Assembly: GCA_964019335.1 (NCBI GenBank)
Contig: OZ025757.1
Coordinates: forward strand, 126,501-190,500
Direction: 5' to 3'
DNA length: 64,000 nt
From: Diplonema japonicum
Lineage: Eukaryota > Euglenozoa > Diplonemea > Diplonemida > Diplonemidae
Of this stretch, positions 28,886 through 39,691 are shown piece by piece; the stretch's first letter is position 1; every line of letters starts with the position of its first letter. The notes below the pieces were generated by a model, which was given only the letters and a program-made list of their open reading frames with translations, did not search any database and was not told where the DNA came from. The position numbers and the translations under genes were made by a program.

Positions 28886-31612
28886 CTAAGAGCTGCCAGG
28901 AGGTGCGGTCCACTCCACCACCTCAGAGCCAGGGGTGTTCTTCACCACCTTCCCCAAGACACCATCGGTGAGCCAGTTCGCCCCTGAACCAGCAAAGGTC
29001 ATTGTGACTGCATGAACCTTCCAGCCATCCCCACCCTGTGCCCTGATCCGAACCTTGCGGGGGTGCTGCAGGATCCCAGTTGCAGTCATCACATGAACAC
29101 TCCCCTGGGCAGGGGCCGCCACACTCCCCACAACCTGAACACTCCCATCCCAGTACTCCACCTCAATGGGGTAGGTGTGTTGCGACTCTGCATTGGTTTC
29201 CGAAGCGGTCACCACCCCCACAGTGAAGTCCATCGAGTTCAAGGCGTACATGTTGCTCCGGAAGGTCCCCCCACAGAAGGCCTCCCCGTTCCCGATGCAA
29301 GGAGCGTTGCAATCCCCACTTGCAGCCGGAGGCTTGGAACGGATGTCCTGTGTGCACCAGCAGGTGTCTCCCTTCTGTATCCCAAAGAACTTGTAGTTCC
29401 GAACAGTGTCCCCACCACAGTACGCTGCACAGTGCTCAACTGACATCCCTGCAGAGACGTACGCCGTCCTCCCAACATTGTCCTCGAAGCACCCCACATG
29501 AGAGAAGCGGACAGAACTCTTCACAGCCATGTTCCGGTGCCCGCTGGTTGCGCAGTCCGCTGCGTTTGTTCTGACCGACTGCGCAAGTTCAGAAGCCCCG
29601 CCGCACCAACATTCGTTTGTGAAGAGCGTCCCTGCATGGGTGTGCCCGGCGGTGTTACAAAATGCAAGGCACTGCTGTGGTGGGGTTGCGACACGCCTTG
29701 ACTTCAAGGCACGGTAGTCGGCGAAGCATCCTATGTCGTAGGACAGTGAGGCTGGTGCGTCGGCATCGAAATCAAACATTCTGTTGCCGAAGACAGAATC
29801 CGCTAACGCCACTGCATCCGACGACGCATGCAAGCTGGGTGCTCCCAGTGCGGGAGAGAAATCCCCCGTGCTGCCCACGATGGTGGGCACTAGTGGTGTG
29901 CTGATATCGCGGATCACTACAGCAGAGGCAGTTGTTATGAAGAGGCTGCTACCAGACAAGGCCATCTCAGCGTGTGCGTGGACGTCCTGTGTTGTGAAAG
30001 ACAGAGCCGAAGGGTTAGACGCCATTACAATGTGAAGCTTGCCATCGGAGAGGACGTAAACAACCGTGTCCTTAAAGAGAACGTCCCTTGCCCCAGCGAT
30101 GTCAAGCTTCGCGAGAAACTTCGGCGACGACGGTTCACACACATCGAGAACCTGCAAACTGTCTCCGTCCGCAATGTAAGCGGTTGTCCCTGACACCGCC
30201 ACCGCCCTCGCATCGTTTGGAGTGTTGTAACTCCCGATCTTGCGTATCAAATTTTCGTTGATTGAAAACACGGCAAGACCTGCTTTCCCGCATGCAGCAT
30301 ATAATAACCCACCAGCAATGTGCAAAGCCTGTACCTCAGAATAGAGAATTCTGTGAAGTAAAACCGGGCGAAACTCGATGTCCAGAACAAGTATCTCTGT
30401 AGCAGCCGCAACATATAGTTGGTTTCCAACCGACGCAAAGGCTCTGACCTCAAACGGGTAGTGGTAGTAGTCAAGAACTCTGAACCTGCCGTAAACGTCG
30501 ATCCCGTCCTCTTGAAAGAAAAAGGCTTTCGAGCGGGAGATAATGTGGGCCTTCCCAGGGTACAACTCTGGCAAAGGGAGCGAGTTCAAGACAGTCGATG
30601 ACTCAAGCCTGTAAAAAGAATTCGAGCTCGAAAAAAAAACAGCCCTTGGTGAAACAGACAGAAGAATCCCCCCAACGATAGGCGTAGAACTAACCAGCAC
30701 TGGCTGCGCAGCGTTGGCCAACGAGTAAACCATAATTTTTGAAGACACCACCACATAAAGCCGCTGGCTTCCTTCATCGGCCGACATGTCTGTAATGGTA
30801 CCACCTTGATCTAAAGACCATCCAGACCATTCGTACGACCACCGCCCATCTTTTACGTAAACGTTCAGGACGGACTTTCTAGCCGTGAACAGGAAGTTCA
30901 TCGATTGGTAAAAGACAAACTGCTGAAGGAACGCAAAGCCCGGGTGCACGGACCCCAGCATGGTGTATACTCTGCGGGTTCGCATCATCGCTCCATTGGT
31001 ACCCTCCGGAACGGTATAAATATGCAACCCATCAGCATCTGAGAAATAATATCCATCATTACCTGGGAAAACCGCAGTTACCACGCGCCTGGTGCTCATT
31101 CGGTACATTCCAATAAAAACCGGGTTGAAACGGTCGGTGAGATCGAGTTTCCAGACGTGGGAAAACCATTCCGACTCCGGCGGGGGGTTGGTTAAGGTTC
31201 CTACAAAAAAAGAATCCCCGTCGATTTCAGCAGAGAATAGTTGCCTCAAACCGTAATTGGTGCTGTGGTCTGGTGCAGATATAAGTCGTAAACTTGCAGG
31301 ATCCGACCTATCAAAAACATATAATTTTTGCGGGCCGACGGCGTAGAGGACGTCATTGTGGGTCGGAGAGAGAACAATTCTCCAAACATCTCCTATTTTG
31401 TACGTTCCAATGGTTTTGATATCGTTTAGGTTTGCTAGGTCGTAGACCCTGACCCCGTCAGGGCCCGCTGCGGTGTACCCAATGTTTCGATCTTGTCTCA
31501 TGAACCACAAGCTGAGCTTCGTTTTCTCTCGAAAACTGACCCCCCGCAGGTTTACCCCCGCTCCCACCGTTGCGAGGAATGTCAGTAGAATGAGTGAGAT
31601 GGTTATTTTCAT
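28886..31612 (-). CDS. Array paralogue 3: secreted LVIVD-repeat, WSC and PLAT-like protein
   Basis: The product has 908 residues with signal peptide MKITISLILLTFLATVGAG. The LVIVD region (about 25-620) is the most divergent of the first subfamily. Near-identity with paralogues 1 and 2 begins only in patches: NTPNDARAVAVSGTTAYIAD to LAKLDIAGARDV, then a private stretch (LFKDTVVYVLSDGKLHIVMA), then IRDISTPLVPTIVGS, another private stretch, and finally the shared back from YDIGCFADYRALKS (about 626) to the stop. Module 1 is two residues shorter (VATPPQQC). The leader has acceptor-like CCCCACAGCACAG followed by an A-run and TC before the ATG. The piggyBac-type derivative at about 31756-32057 lies 140 bp upstream. 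Confidence 0.92.
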   Translation of the reverse strand: MKITISLILLTFLATVGAGVNLRGVSFREKTKLSLWFMRQDRNIGYTAAGPDGVRVYDLANLNDIKTIGTYKIGDVWRIVLSPTHNDVLYAVGPQKLYVFDRSDPASLRLISAPDHSTNYGLRQLFSAEIDGDSFFVGTLTNPPPESEWFSHVWKLDLTDRFNPVFIGMYRMSTRRVVTAVFPGNDGYYFSDADGLHIYTVPEGTNGAMMRTRRVYTMLGSVHPGFAFLQQFVFYQSMNFLFTARKSVLNVYVKDGRWSYEWSGWSLDQGGTITDMSADEGSQRLYVVVSSKIMVYSLANAAQPVLVSSTPIVGGILLSVSPRAVFFSSSNSFYRLESSTVLNSLPLPELYPGKAHIISRSKAFFFQEDGIDVYGRFRVLDYYHYPFEVRAFASVGNQLYVAAATEILVLDIEFRPVLLHRILYSEVQALHIAGGLLYAACGKAGLAVFSINENLIRKIGSYNTPNDARAVAVSGTTAYIADGDSLQVLDVCEPSSPKFLAKLDIAGARDVLFKDTVVYVLSDGKLHIVMASNPSALSFTTQDVHAHAEMALSGSSLFITTASAVVIRDISTPLVPTIVGSTGDFSPALGAPSLHASSDAVALADSVFGNRMFDFDADAPASLSYDIGCFADYRALKSRRVATPPQQCLAFCNTAGHTHAGTLFTNECWCGGASELAQSVRTNAADCATSGHRNMAVKSSVRFSHVGCFEDNVGRTAYVSAGMSVEHCAAYCGGDTVRNYKFFGIQKGDTCWCTQDIRSKPPAASGDCNAPCIGNGEAFCGGTFRSNMYALNSMDFTVGVVTASETNAESQHTYPIEVEYWDGSVQVVGSVAAPAQGSVHVMTATGILQHPRKVRIRAQGGDGWKVHAVTMTFAGSGANWLTDGVLGKVVKNTPGSEVVEWTAPPGSS

Positions 31613-31866
31613 GATTTTTTTTTTTTTTTTTGCCCTGTGCTGTGGGGATGGCGGAAGAGAGTTGTGTGTGTGGTTGAAAGAGAAAAAAATAAAAAATAAA
31701 AAATTAAAAAAAACGGGGAGGGATTAAAAAAAAAGAAAAGAAAAAAAAATAAATGATAACTATCTTGCCAAACGGACCCTTCTTATTTTTTTTTTTTTGC
31801 TTAATTTTTTTTTGATTTTTTTTTAATTTTTTGGTTTTTTTTTTTTTTGAAAAAAAATACTGCGGT

Positions 31867-31899
<33 letters not shown>

Positions 31900-32297
31900 A
31901 ACGGACAAAAATGCTCGTATTTTCTTTTTTTTTTTTCTCTCTTCTTGTTGTGCTATTTTTGTCCTGCTCGTCGATTCTCATTTTTTTTTGTACAGTATTT
32001 ATTTTCTGTTGCAAGACCCCCCCCCCCCCCCCCCCACCCATGCTCGTTGGTAGATGGTTAAAGGAGAGGTAAGGTCGCTTTCCCCCTCCTTTTCACGTTG
32101 GTATTTGTTAGGCCTACACAACTTGGTGGCCACAGACAAAAAAAGAAAAGGAAAAAAGAAAAGAAAAAAAACAGAGAAAAAAGAGAAAGAAAAAAAAATC
32201 TCAAGCCTTGGGAAAGAAAAAAAAAAAAAACTCAAAGTGCAGGACAAACCCCCTCATGGAGGGCCGCCCTTTAAAAAAAAAAAAAAGGAGGTAATTA
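31613..32297. other. Spacer upstream of paralogue 3
   Basis: A leader and A/T-runs, the short piggyBac-type derivative (about 31756-32057) and a 39-bp block at 32231-32269 that recurs unchanged at 48634-48672. Confidence 0.6.
31756..32057. mobile_element. Short piggyBac-type derivative (MITE-like)
   Basis: The right end, CGTTGGTAGATGG at 32045-32057 followed by TTAA, is identical to the right end of the piggyBac element at 39797-41092. A degenerate left end, CTATCTTGCCAAACGGACC from about 31758, resembles that element's CCATCTACCAACGGACC. The 300 bp between are almost only homopolymers and there is no transposase. Confidence 0.55.
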
Positions 32298-32580
32298 ATA
32301 GCTATTTACTGCCAACAAGCGACTTAAAAAATCGTAACCTCAAAGGTCCCACATTTGGTACTCTTAATTTTTGGTAAAAACGCAGAAACCCCAAGGCAAC
32401 GGTAAAAAAAAAAAAAAAAGCTCATTCTTCGGCGGTGAGTAAGTAGTTTTCTTTGCACGACCCTCTGGAATTACTTCACCACGAGAGGCAAAAGGGGTGA
32501 CAAGGGCTTTAACATACTAGAGTAGGGTCCGCAAGAACAGGGGCTGCTGGGAACTGAACCTCGGCAAAAGCTGGCCTGAG
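32298..32580 (-). repeat. Inverted-repeat element, copy c (partial)
   Basis: In reverse, it starts with the AATAGCTATTTACTGCCAA end and shares GGTGAAGTAATTC and CCGAGGTTCAGTTCC blocks with copy b at 24003-24708. Confidence 0.6.
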
Positions 32581-32930
32581 ATGGGCATTATTTGTTTCTA
32601 AGTGAGAAAAAAAAAAAAAAGAAAAAAAAAATCAAGTTTTGGTTGCAAAGAAGAACCATCTTTGCGAAGGTACAAAAAAAAGACAGGGGCGGGGGAAGTT
32701 TAGCGACGGACCCACCCAGGTACGTGCACACCAAGCTGAGATGGTATTTTTTACTCCAGGACAACGGCTATGAGGGTTGAGAAGGGAGAAAAAAAAAAAA
32801 GAAAAAAAAAAAGGAGAATGGGGGGTTTTTTTTTTCAAATAGATCATGTAAAAGAATAGGGAGGAACCTGGCATTGCCATGGGGGGGGGGGTGTAAAAAC
32901 TCGAAGGAAAGTTTCTTTTTTTTTTCTCTC
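32581..32930. other. Spacer, no gene seen
   Basis: A-rich runs, a short unique stretch at 32640-32780 and a G-run near 32881-32891. Confidence 0.55.
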
Positions 32931-33259
32931 TCTTTATTTCACTCTTCGTCATTTTCTTCACCCACAACGCAAAAATGGCTGAAATTCAGCGTCGTTGAAT
33001 AATGGCGCTTCAGAGTGAAAAAAAAAGGGGGGTCTCGTTGTGTAATAAAATGTATCTGAGGCCATTTTCCGGCCCTTAAAAGTGGGAATAAGTGCTTTAC
33101 TTCCCCTTTAAAATGCCACGGCGAAAAAGCTACCCAGTACTACCTTAGGGAAAAAAAGCCCCCCATAAAAGCTGACCGAAAGCAGTGAGGGGTGAGTGAC
33201 TCAAATGACGAAGAGTGAAATAAAACGACTTACTTGCCGCCAAATGGGTCATTATTTAA

Positions 33260-33308
<49 letters not shown>

Positions 33309-33483
33309 AGTTTGGCGCTCCATTTGTTTGTGCGCACGAGCGGAATTTTACCTAATAAAATAGCTCATTACGCTGCCATCAACTAGTTTTTAGTCTCGAC
33401 AATAATATTGTTTAAAAAAAAAAAAAAAATAGAGAACCCGAGTTAAATAATGACTCATTATTTATTGGCAATAAATAGCTATT
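32931..33483 (+). repeat. Inverted-repeat element, copy d, with A46 insertion
   Basis: It has both arms (TTTATTTCACTCTTCGTCAT and ATGACGAAGAGTGAAATAAA near 33207-33226) and the TTGGCAATAAATAGCTATT end. A run of 46 A (33261-33306) and a block related to 28457-28497 interrupt the right part. Confidence 0.75.
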
Positions 33484-33742
33484 AAAGTTCATAACCCCTA
33501 AAAAAAAAAAACAAAAAAAAAAAAAGAAAAGAAAACACGTTTGCCAACGTTCCCCTTTGTTGAAAGAAAAGAAAAAGAAAAAAAGAAAACAAGGGACCAC
33601 ACCCTTTATGGAGCTACAGGAGAAACAACAGTGAAGTTGAGCACACACAAAAAAAAAAAAGAAGAAAAAAAAGAAGAAAAAAAAAAAAAAAAAAACAGGT
33701 TTTTGGGGAAAAAAAAGTAGAAAAAAACTCGATCTATTTTCT
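33484..33742. other. Short spacer between copies d and e
   Basis: A-rich runs and a short unique stretch around 33530-33640; no gene. Confidence 0.55.
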
Positions 33743-34153
33743 TTTTATTTCACTCTTCGTCATTTTCTTCACTCACTAGGGGCCTCATAATTTAAACTAG
33801 TAAAAATTATAAGATTTTGGAGTTAAATTATGGGGCCTCAGAGAAGTCTCGTTGTGGATTAAAATGTACCCAACCCCTTGAAGAATCTTTTTTTGGGGGT
33901 GGGGTTTTTTTTGACTATTTTTGGCCATCTAAGTGCTTTACTTCCCCTTAAAATGCCACGGCAAAATATCTGAGAACCGTGAGGAAAACAGCAGTAAAAG
34001 CAGTGAAGAGTGAGTGACTCAAATGACGAAGAGTGAAATAAAACGACTTACTTGCCGCCAAATGAGCCATTATTTAATACTTGTTTACCGTTTTTTTTTG
34101 GCCCTCGTGCAAAAAAATTCGGGAACTCGAGTTAAATAATGACTAGCTATTTC
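33743..34153 (+). repeat. Inverted-repeat element, copy e (shortened)
   Basis: Arms TTTATTTCACTCTTCGTCAT and ATGACGAAGAGTGAAATAAA (near 34023-34042), a core missing some sequence of copy a, and a damaged right end (GACTAGCTATT). Confidence 0.7.
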
Positions 34154-34232
34154 TTTTTTTTTTTTTTTTTTCTTTTTGAAGTGACCATTCTGCGGTTGTA
34201 TCGGTGGTGCGCCTAGATTTCTCAAGGAGTGT

Positions 34233-34267
<35 letters not shown>

Positions 34268-34511
34268 CCTTCTTTGCCACACATGTCTGAACTCGGCGTG
34301 TACGGCTTTTCTCTTATTATCAATCTCCAGCATCTATAGTGGTGATCGACCTCCTTGTCCCAGGGTACCACCGCGAAAAATAATAAAAAAAAATAATAAT
34401 AATAAAAAATAGGAAAAAAAAAAAGATAATAGTAGTTATTCACAACTAATACTGAATTTTCTGTCACGAGTGACAGAAGTTTTTTTTTTAATAAGACGTG
34501 AATAATGTGGT

Positions 34512-34542
<31 letters not shown>

Positions 34543-34755
34543 CTTTTTTTTTTTTTTACCCCTCTTCGATTTTACTTCATTCTGTATCCCTAAGGATACA
34601 ATCACATTTCGGCACCCCACCTCCGGAAAATGCGGGAAAAAAAAAAAAAAAAAAAAAAACTTTTGACACACAGTAGCGTGGTAACCAATAACCGACAACA
34701 CATGCCCAAGAAATTGGAATTCTTCTGGAGTAAAAATAAAATTGGGGGAGTGGTG

Positions 34756-34791
<36 letters not shown>

Positions 34792-34810
34792 AAAAGTAAA
34801 ATAGAAGAGT
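34154..34810. other. Spacer of homopolymers
   Basis: T-runs at 34232-34267 and 34514-34556, A-runs near 34635-34660 and 34760-34790. A block near 34340-34372 resembles one near 44850-44885. No gene. Confidence 0.55.
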
Positions 34811-35103
34811 AATAACTATTGATTTATGAAAAATAAAGCGGACCCTTATTTCCCGAGGCTGTTAATCTCCTCCGAACATATTATCAGCCAAGGGGAAAGA
34901 GTAAAGGTCCACTTTAATCATGAATTCTACGTAATTTAATTTATTTTCTGGTTCTCCATGGCACTCCCAAACTCCCCAAAGCCAGGAAGACCTGGGCCAG
35001 TCTTGCAATTTTGTGCATATGCTTCATGGTATGGCTGCCTCCCTACTTAGGCCCCAGGACGCAACCACAGAATTAGATCGACCCCGTTTTCACAAAATCT
35101 GCA
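34811..35103. repeat. Dispersed 300-bp repeat, copy 1
   Basis: Similar in order and sequence to 60626-60905: TAATAACTATTGATTTAT, GTCCACTTTAAT, TTTATTTTCTGGTTC, ATGGCACTCCCAAA, CAAAGCCAGGAAG, TGCTTCATGGTATGG and TTTTCACAAA occur in both. No frame; polarity unknown. Confidence 0.65.
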
Positions 35104-35424
35104 GGGGAAAAAAAAAAAAAAAAAAAACATAAAGTACTTAGAGCCCAGAAAAATAAATAAAAAAAAAAAAAATAAGAAAAACTGCTAACTTTGACCCTAA
35201 GTTACATAATATTTAGGAGGGAAAAGTTTCTGACCCGCCGGTCCCCCCAGGTTGAGTTCATAAATCTCAACGTCGTGCCCCCGAGAGAGAGAAAAAAAAA
35301 AAAAAAAACTCAAACTAGAATTTAAAAGAAAAAAGAACCCCCTTTTTTTTGTTTGTTTGCTGCAACAAGTAAACATACTTTTGTAAAAAAAAAAAAAAAT
35401 TGTAAAGTGAAAACATGGCATGCA

Positions 35425-35461
<37 letters not shown>

Positions 35462-35677
35462 AACAATATGGCTAGCATCGACATTGGCGCGTTCTCCTGT
35501 GCCTCGGGGGGGCACGCACCTGCAGCATAAGATTGGGTTTTCCATAGTTGTGGTGTCAAAAGATGCTTAAATCCCCCCTCCCCCCTTCTTCAGTGTCAGG
35601 TGAACTTTGCGTGCAAAGTTGGGTCGCATTTTTTAAACCCTAAAAAAAAACTTGGGGGGGTCAAGTTAGCACTGCAA

Positions 35678-35713
<36 letters not shown>

Positions 35714-36863
35714 AAATATCGATTTGTTAACGGTCAGGCCATACATATGCTCTGTACATTTTGGTGTGAGCTTCTAATAGTTTGGGCGGCTTCCTGTGCT
35801 AGTAGATAGGATTATCGCCCGCAAGTTTAATAATGGGGCAATACTATCTTCCTATTCACAGAATTCCCCCGAAATGACTTGCAAAAGGGGAGGTATCGTC
35901 AGTACCTTAAGTCCGGCCAAAGGTCTTGCTGCCCCGTGATTAAAAAAAAAAGAAAATAGAGCAAAAAAGATATAGTTGTCTTACTGTAACAAGTTATGAC
36001 CTTCCCGTTTACCTCGGAGGCAGAAAAAAAAAAAAAAAAAAAAGGACATTTCTTGGTCTGGTAAGTGGGGGGGTTTTTTTTTTCCCCCCTCTTTTTTTTT
36101 TTTTTTTAATTTCGCGGCGTACCTCAGAAATCAGTTTCGTCACGCCATGAAATTTAAAAAAAAAAAAAAAAATAATAGAAAAAAAAGAAAAAAAAAACTA
36201 AAAATAAAAAAAAAAAAAAAAAAAGAAATTACGGGAAAAATTAAAAAAAAAAAAGAAATTACCCCTTTCGTCCAAGGCACAGAAAACCAAGCGAGGTTAA
36301 CATTCTTTTTTTCCTTTTTTTTTTTTCCTTTTTTTTTTTCTTTTCGATTTCAAAACGACCCTTATACAATAAAAAAAAAATAATAGAAAAAAAAAAATAC
36401 GCTCCATATCTCTAAAACCCGTAATTTTTTTGCAAAAGGTTGGCTGAGAAAAAAATTTTAGAAAGCTTTGACGCCCCCCCCCCCCCCCCCCCCCCCCCCC
36501 ATTTTTTTCCCTACAGAAGACGCGGCTCGGTTAGGCAACCAATCACAATACCAGTTTTTACAGATATGAGGCGTTACAAAAAAAAAAAAAAAAAAAAAAA
36601 AAAACAATAGATATTCTTTTTCTTTCCCCCCCCTTTTTTTTCTTTGTTTGGCCAAACAGAAGGCTCGTCGGGCAACGTGCAAAGATAGCATACTGGACCT
36701 GTCGTTCCGGAAAACAGGTCACTTAACGGCCCATAGGGACCCCCGGATACCGCCTACTAGCATTGATCATACTGATTTTTTTTTCCCCCCCTTCTTTTTT
36801 TCCTCATTCATTTTTTTTTTTTTTTTTTTTTTTTTTTTGCCGTTGTAGTTTAGCACGATTATA
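35104..36863. other. Spacer downstream of paralogue 4
   Basis: A 1.7-kb stretch dominated by A- and T-runs (for example 35425-35460, 35681-35711), a C-run at 36473-36500 and unique pieces at 35460-35600, 35740-35940 and 36640-36770. No frame longer than the runs allow. Confidence 0.55.
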
Positions 36864-39650
36864 CTACGAGCTGCCAGGAGGTGCGGTCCACTCCACCACC
36901 TCAGAGCCAGGGGTGTTCTTCACCACCTTCCCCAAGACACCATCGGTGAGCCAGGTCACCTCCGAACCCGACATATTAATTGTGACCTTAGCAACCGTCC
37001 ACCCATCCCCACCCTGTGCCCTGATTCGAATAATGCGGGGGTGCTGCTGGATACCGGTTGCAGTCATTCCTTGAATACTCCCCTGGGCAGGGGCCACCAC
37101 GCTCCCCACAATCTGAACACTCCCATCCCAGTACTCCACCTCAATGGGGAAGGAGTGCGACGACTCTGCATAAGTTTCCGAAGCGGTGGTTATCCCCACA
37201 GTGAAGGCCAATGAGTTCAAGGCGTACATGTTGCTCCGGAAGGTCCCCCCACAGAAGGCCTCCCCGTTCCCGATGCAAGGAGCGTTGCAATCCGCATCCG
37301 CAGCCGGAGCATTGGAACGGATGTCCTGTGTGCACCAACAGGTGTCTCCCTTCTGTATCCCAAAGTACTTGTAGTTCCGAACAGTGTCCGAGGCACAGTA
37401 CGCTGCACAGTGCTCAACTGACATCTCTGCAGAGACGTACGCCGTCCTCCCAACATTGTCCTCGAAGCACCCCACATGAGAAAAACGTTCCGTGCTCGTC
37501 ATTTCCATGTTTGAGTGCCCGCTGCCTAAACAGTCGACTGCGTTTGTTCTGACCGATTTCACAAGTTCGGGAACCCCGCCGCACCAACATTCGGATGCGA
37601 GGAGCGACCCTGCATGGGTGTGCCCGGCGGTACTGCACTCTGTGAAACACTGCAGTGGTGTGAAAAACGCAACACGCCTCGACTTCACAGCACGGTTGTC
37701 GGCGAAGCATCCTGTGTCGTAGGACGTCAGTGTTGGGTTCTGCCCGCTGATGGTGAACCCCCACATAGATGAGATAGTGTCGGCCTTGGCCGTCACGAGC
37801 AGGATATTACCTGCCGCATACACATTTGTCTCTATTTTGTTAGCCGTTGAAATAAAATGTTCACCCACAATTGTTGGTACACGCGGAACGGTGATATCAC
37901 GGATAATAACGCCGCCGGTAGATGCCTTAGCGACGACGAACAGTGCGTCACCGGACATCGCCATTGTGAAGGGCACGCTGGCCTGAGTCACAATGACTGC
38001 AGGTGAAGCGGGTGTCAGGACATCCACCACCATCAAGTTCGCAGTTCCAGCAACATATGCCGTCACACCTTTCACAAGAACATCGAACGCACCCTCAGCA
38101 ATCGTAACATTCCCCAGGAACACCGGTGATGAGGGAACACACACGTCGAGAATATGCAGGCTGACACCGTCGACGAGGTACGCTTTTGTCTCTGAAACAA
38201 TAACGGATTCTGAAGGCGTGACGGTGCTGTACTGCGCCACGCGTTTCAGAACGGTACCTTTGAAACTCAAAACCACAAGACCATGAGCGCCGCAAGCAAG
38301 GTACAACAAATCACCGTCAACATGAATCTTTCGGATGTCCGCTTGCAAATATTTCCCGACGAGTACCGGAACAGCCGAAATATCGATAACAAGCAGCTCG
38401 GCAGCGTTTGCAACATATAGTCGCTTGCCGCCCGACGACCCGATCGCAATGATTTCTTGTTGGTACTCGAAGAATGTCATGCTGACGAGGTCGGGACGGT
38501 AGATTTCAATCCCCGTCCCGTGGAAGCGAACGCTGGTCCCGTCGGACGTAATGTGGGCGATCGGCGTGAATTCAGCAGGAGTGGGAAGTACATTTGCATT
38601 AACAGGGTGCGTGGGACGGTCGAAACGGGTGATGCTGCTCCAATCAAGATTGGCAATGAAGATCCCCTTCGACGTCGGAAAGAAAGCCGACGCACCAACA
38701 GTGTGTTCCGAACGGATCGACAACGTGGCACCAGAGATGTCATAAACAATTATCTTCGTCTGCGTCATTACGTACAAATCGTCGCCCGACACCATCATAT
38801 CCTTTATGTTACTGTCAACATATGTTGACTGTCCTATCGTCCACCAGTTGAACGAGTAGAACACACTTCCATGTGGACCATTAATGGGAGCTTTCTTCAT
38901 TAAGTACAGGTCGGTGCCCTTGGCAGTGAACCCAACGTGCGGGCCCCCGATTACGAGAAAATCCATGTCTTGCAAGCTCGCATCGGTCTGCGTGTTGATT
39001 CTTTGTGACATGCTCAAGGGATTTCCGGTGCCAGGCAGATGAAATGTTTTCAGGCCCTCGTGGTCCGACCAGTAGTACCGCCAACCGACTTCAGTCGCCG
39101 TGTAGGATTTTTCTTCTCTGAAGACCCATGTGCGAGCCGATATGTGGTGTTGAAATTGTCCAACAAATGTGGGAGCGAACCTATCCGCCAAGCTGAATCG
39201 AATCACGAGCCCGGCTTCAAATAAGTACAACGCATTTTGAGACACTTGTACAGTGGCATCGATAAACCCTTGGCCGTTCGGCCTGCCGTGGAGTGTGACA
39301 CCCTTCAACACAAGGTTGTGAGGGTCAGACCTGTCGAAATTCCAAATCCAGTTATTCCCGATCAGGTACAAGGCGTCCGTCCCGGACAGTTCCACCTTCC
39401 ACGCGCTCTCCTGGACCTTGTAGCCACCGATCAACACCACGTTTTGAGGGTCCGTGAAGTTGTAAACCAACACACCGATGTTTCCAACCGTGTACCCAAT
39501 GTCCCCCATCACTTTCAAGTCGCGATGCTGCGCGCCTCCAGAGGGCCAATGATCGACGCCCCTTATGGTGTAATCGAGGGACGTAGCCGCTTCGGTGTTG
39601 CCAGCTGTCAGCAGGACACACAGAAGGAGAAGTATCTGCGGTGATTTCAT
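36864..39650 (-). CDS. Array paralogue 4: secreted LVIVD-repeat, WSC and PLAT-like protein
   Basis: The start is the ATG at 39650 (MKSPQILLLLCVLLTAGNTEA); longer frame upstream is leader homopolymer. The product has 928 residues: signal peptide about 1-20, LVIVD region to about 640, WSC-like module (GCFADNRAVKS), WSC domain (GCFEDNVGR, FGIQKGDTCWC) and PLAT-like end. It is the most distinct member of the first subfamily: its back is similar but not identical to the others (ASDTVRNYKY, NAPAADADCN, INMSGSEVTWLTDG). Its segment SVQIVGSVVAPAQGSI matches the second subfamily, while the last 28 residues match the first exactly, so it looks like a hybrid or an older copy. The stop is followed by unrelated sequence. 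Confidence 0.92.
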   Translation of the reverse strand: MKSPQILLLLCVLLTAGNTEAATSLDYTIRGVDHWPSGGAQHRDLKVMGDIGYTVGNIGVLVYNFTDPQNVVLIGGYKVQESAWKVELSGTDALYLIGNNWIWNFDRSDPHNLVLKGVTLHGRPNGQGFIDATVQVSQNALYLFEAGLVIRFSLADRFAPTFVGQFQHHISARTWVFREEKSYTATEVGWRYYWSDHEGLKTFHLPGTGNPLSMSQRINTQTDASLQDMDFLVIGGPHVGFTAKGTDLYLMKKAPINGPHGSVFYSFNWWTIGQSTYVDSNIKDMMVSGDDLYVMTQTKIIVYDISGATLSIRSEHTVGASAFFPTSKGIFIANLDWSSITRFDRPTHPVNANVLPTPAEFTPIAHITSDGTSVRFHGTGIEIYRPDLVSMTFFEYQQEIIAIGSSGGKRLYVANAAELLVIDISAVPVLVGKYLQADIRKIHVDGDLLYLACGAHGLVVLSFKGTVLKRVAQYSTVTPSESVIVSETKAYLVDGVSLHILDVCVPSSPVFLGNVTIAEGAFDVLVKGVTAYVAGTANLMVVDVLTPASPAVIVTQASVPFTMAMSGDALFVVAKASTGGVIIRDITVPRVPTIVGEHFISTANKIETNVYAAGNILLVTAKADTISSMWGFTISGQNPTLTSYDTGCFADNRAVKSRRVAFFTPLQCFTECSTAGHTHAGSLLASECWCGGVPELVKSVRTNAVDCLGSGHSNMEMTSTERFSHVGCFEDNVGRTAYVSAEMSVEHCAAYCASDTVRNYKYFGIQKGDTCWCTQDIRSNAPAADADCNAPCIGNGEAFCGGTFRSNMYALNSLAFTVGITTASETYAESSHSFPIEVEYWDGSVQIVGSVVAPAQGSIQGMTATGIQQHPRIIRIRAQGGDGWTVAKVTINMSGSEVTWLTDGVLGKVVKNTPGSEVVEWTAPPGSS

Positions 39651-39659
39651 ATCTCTTTT

Positions 39660-39691
<32 letters not shown>

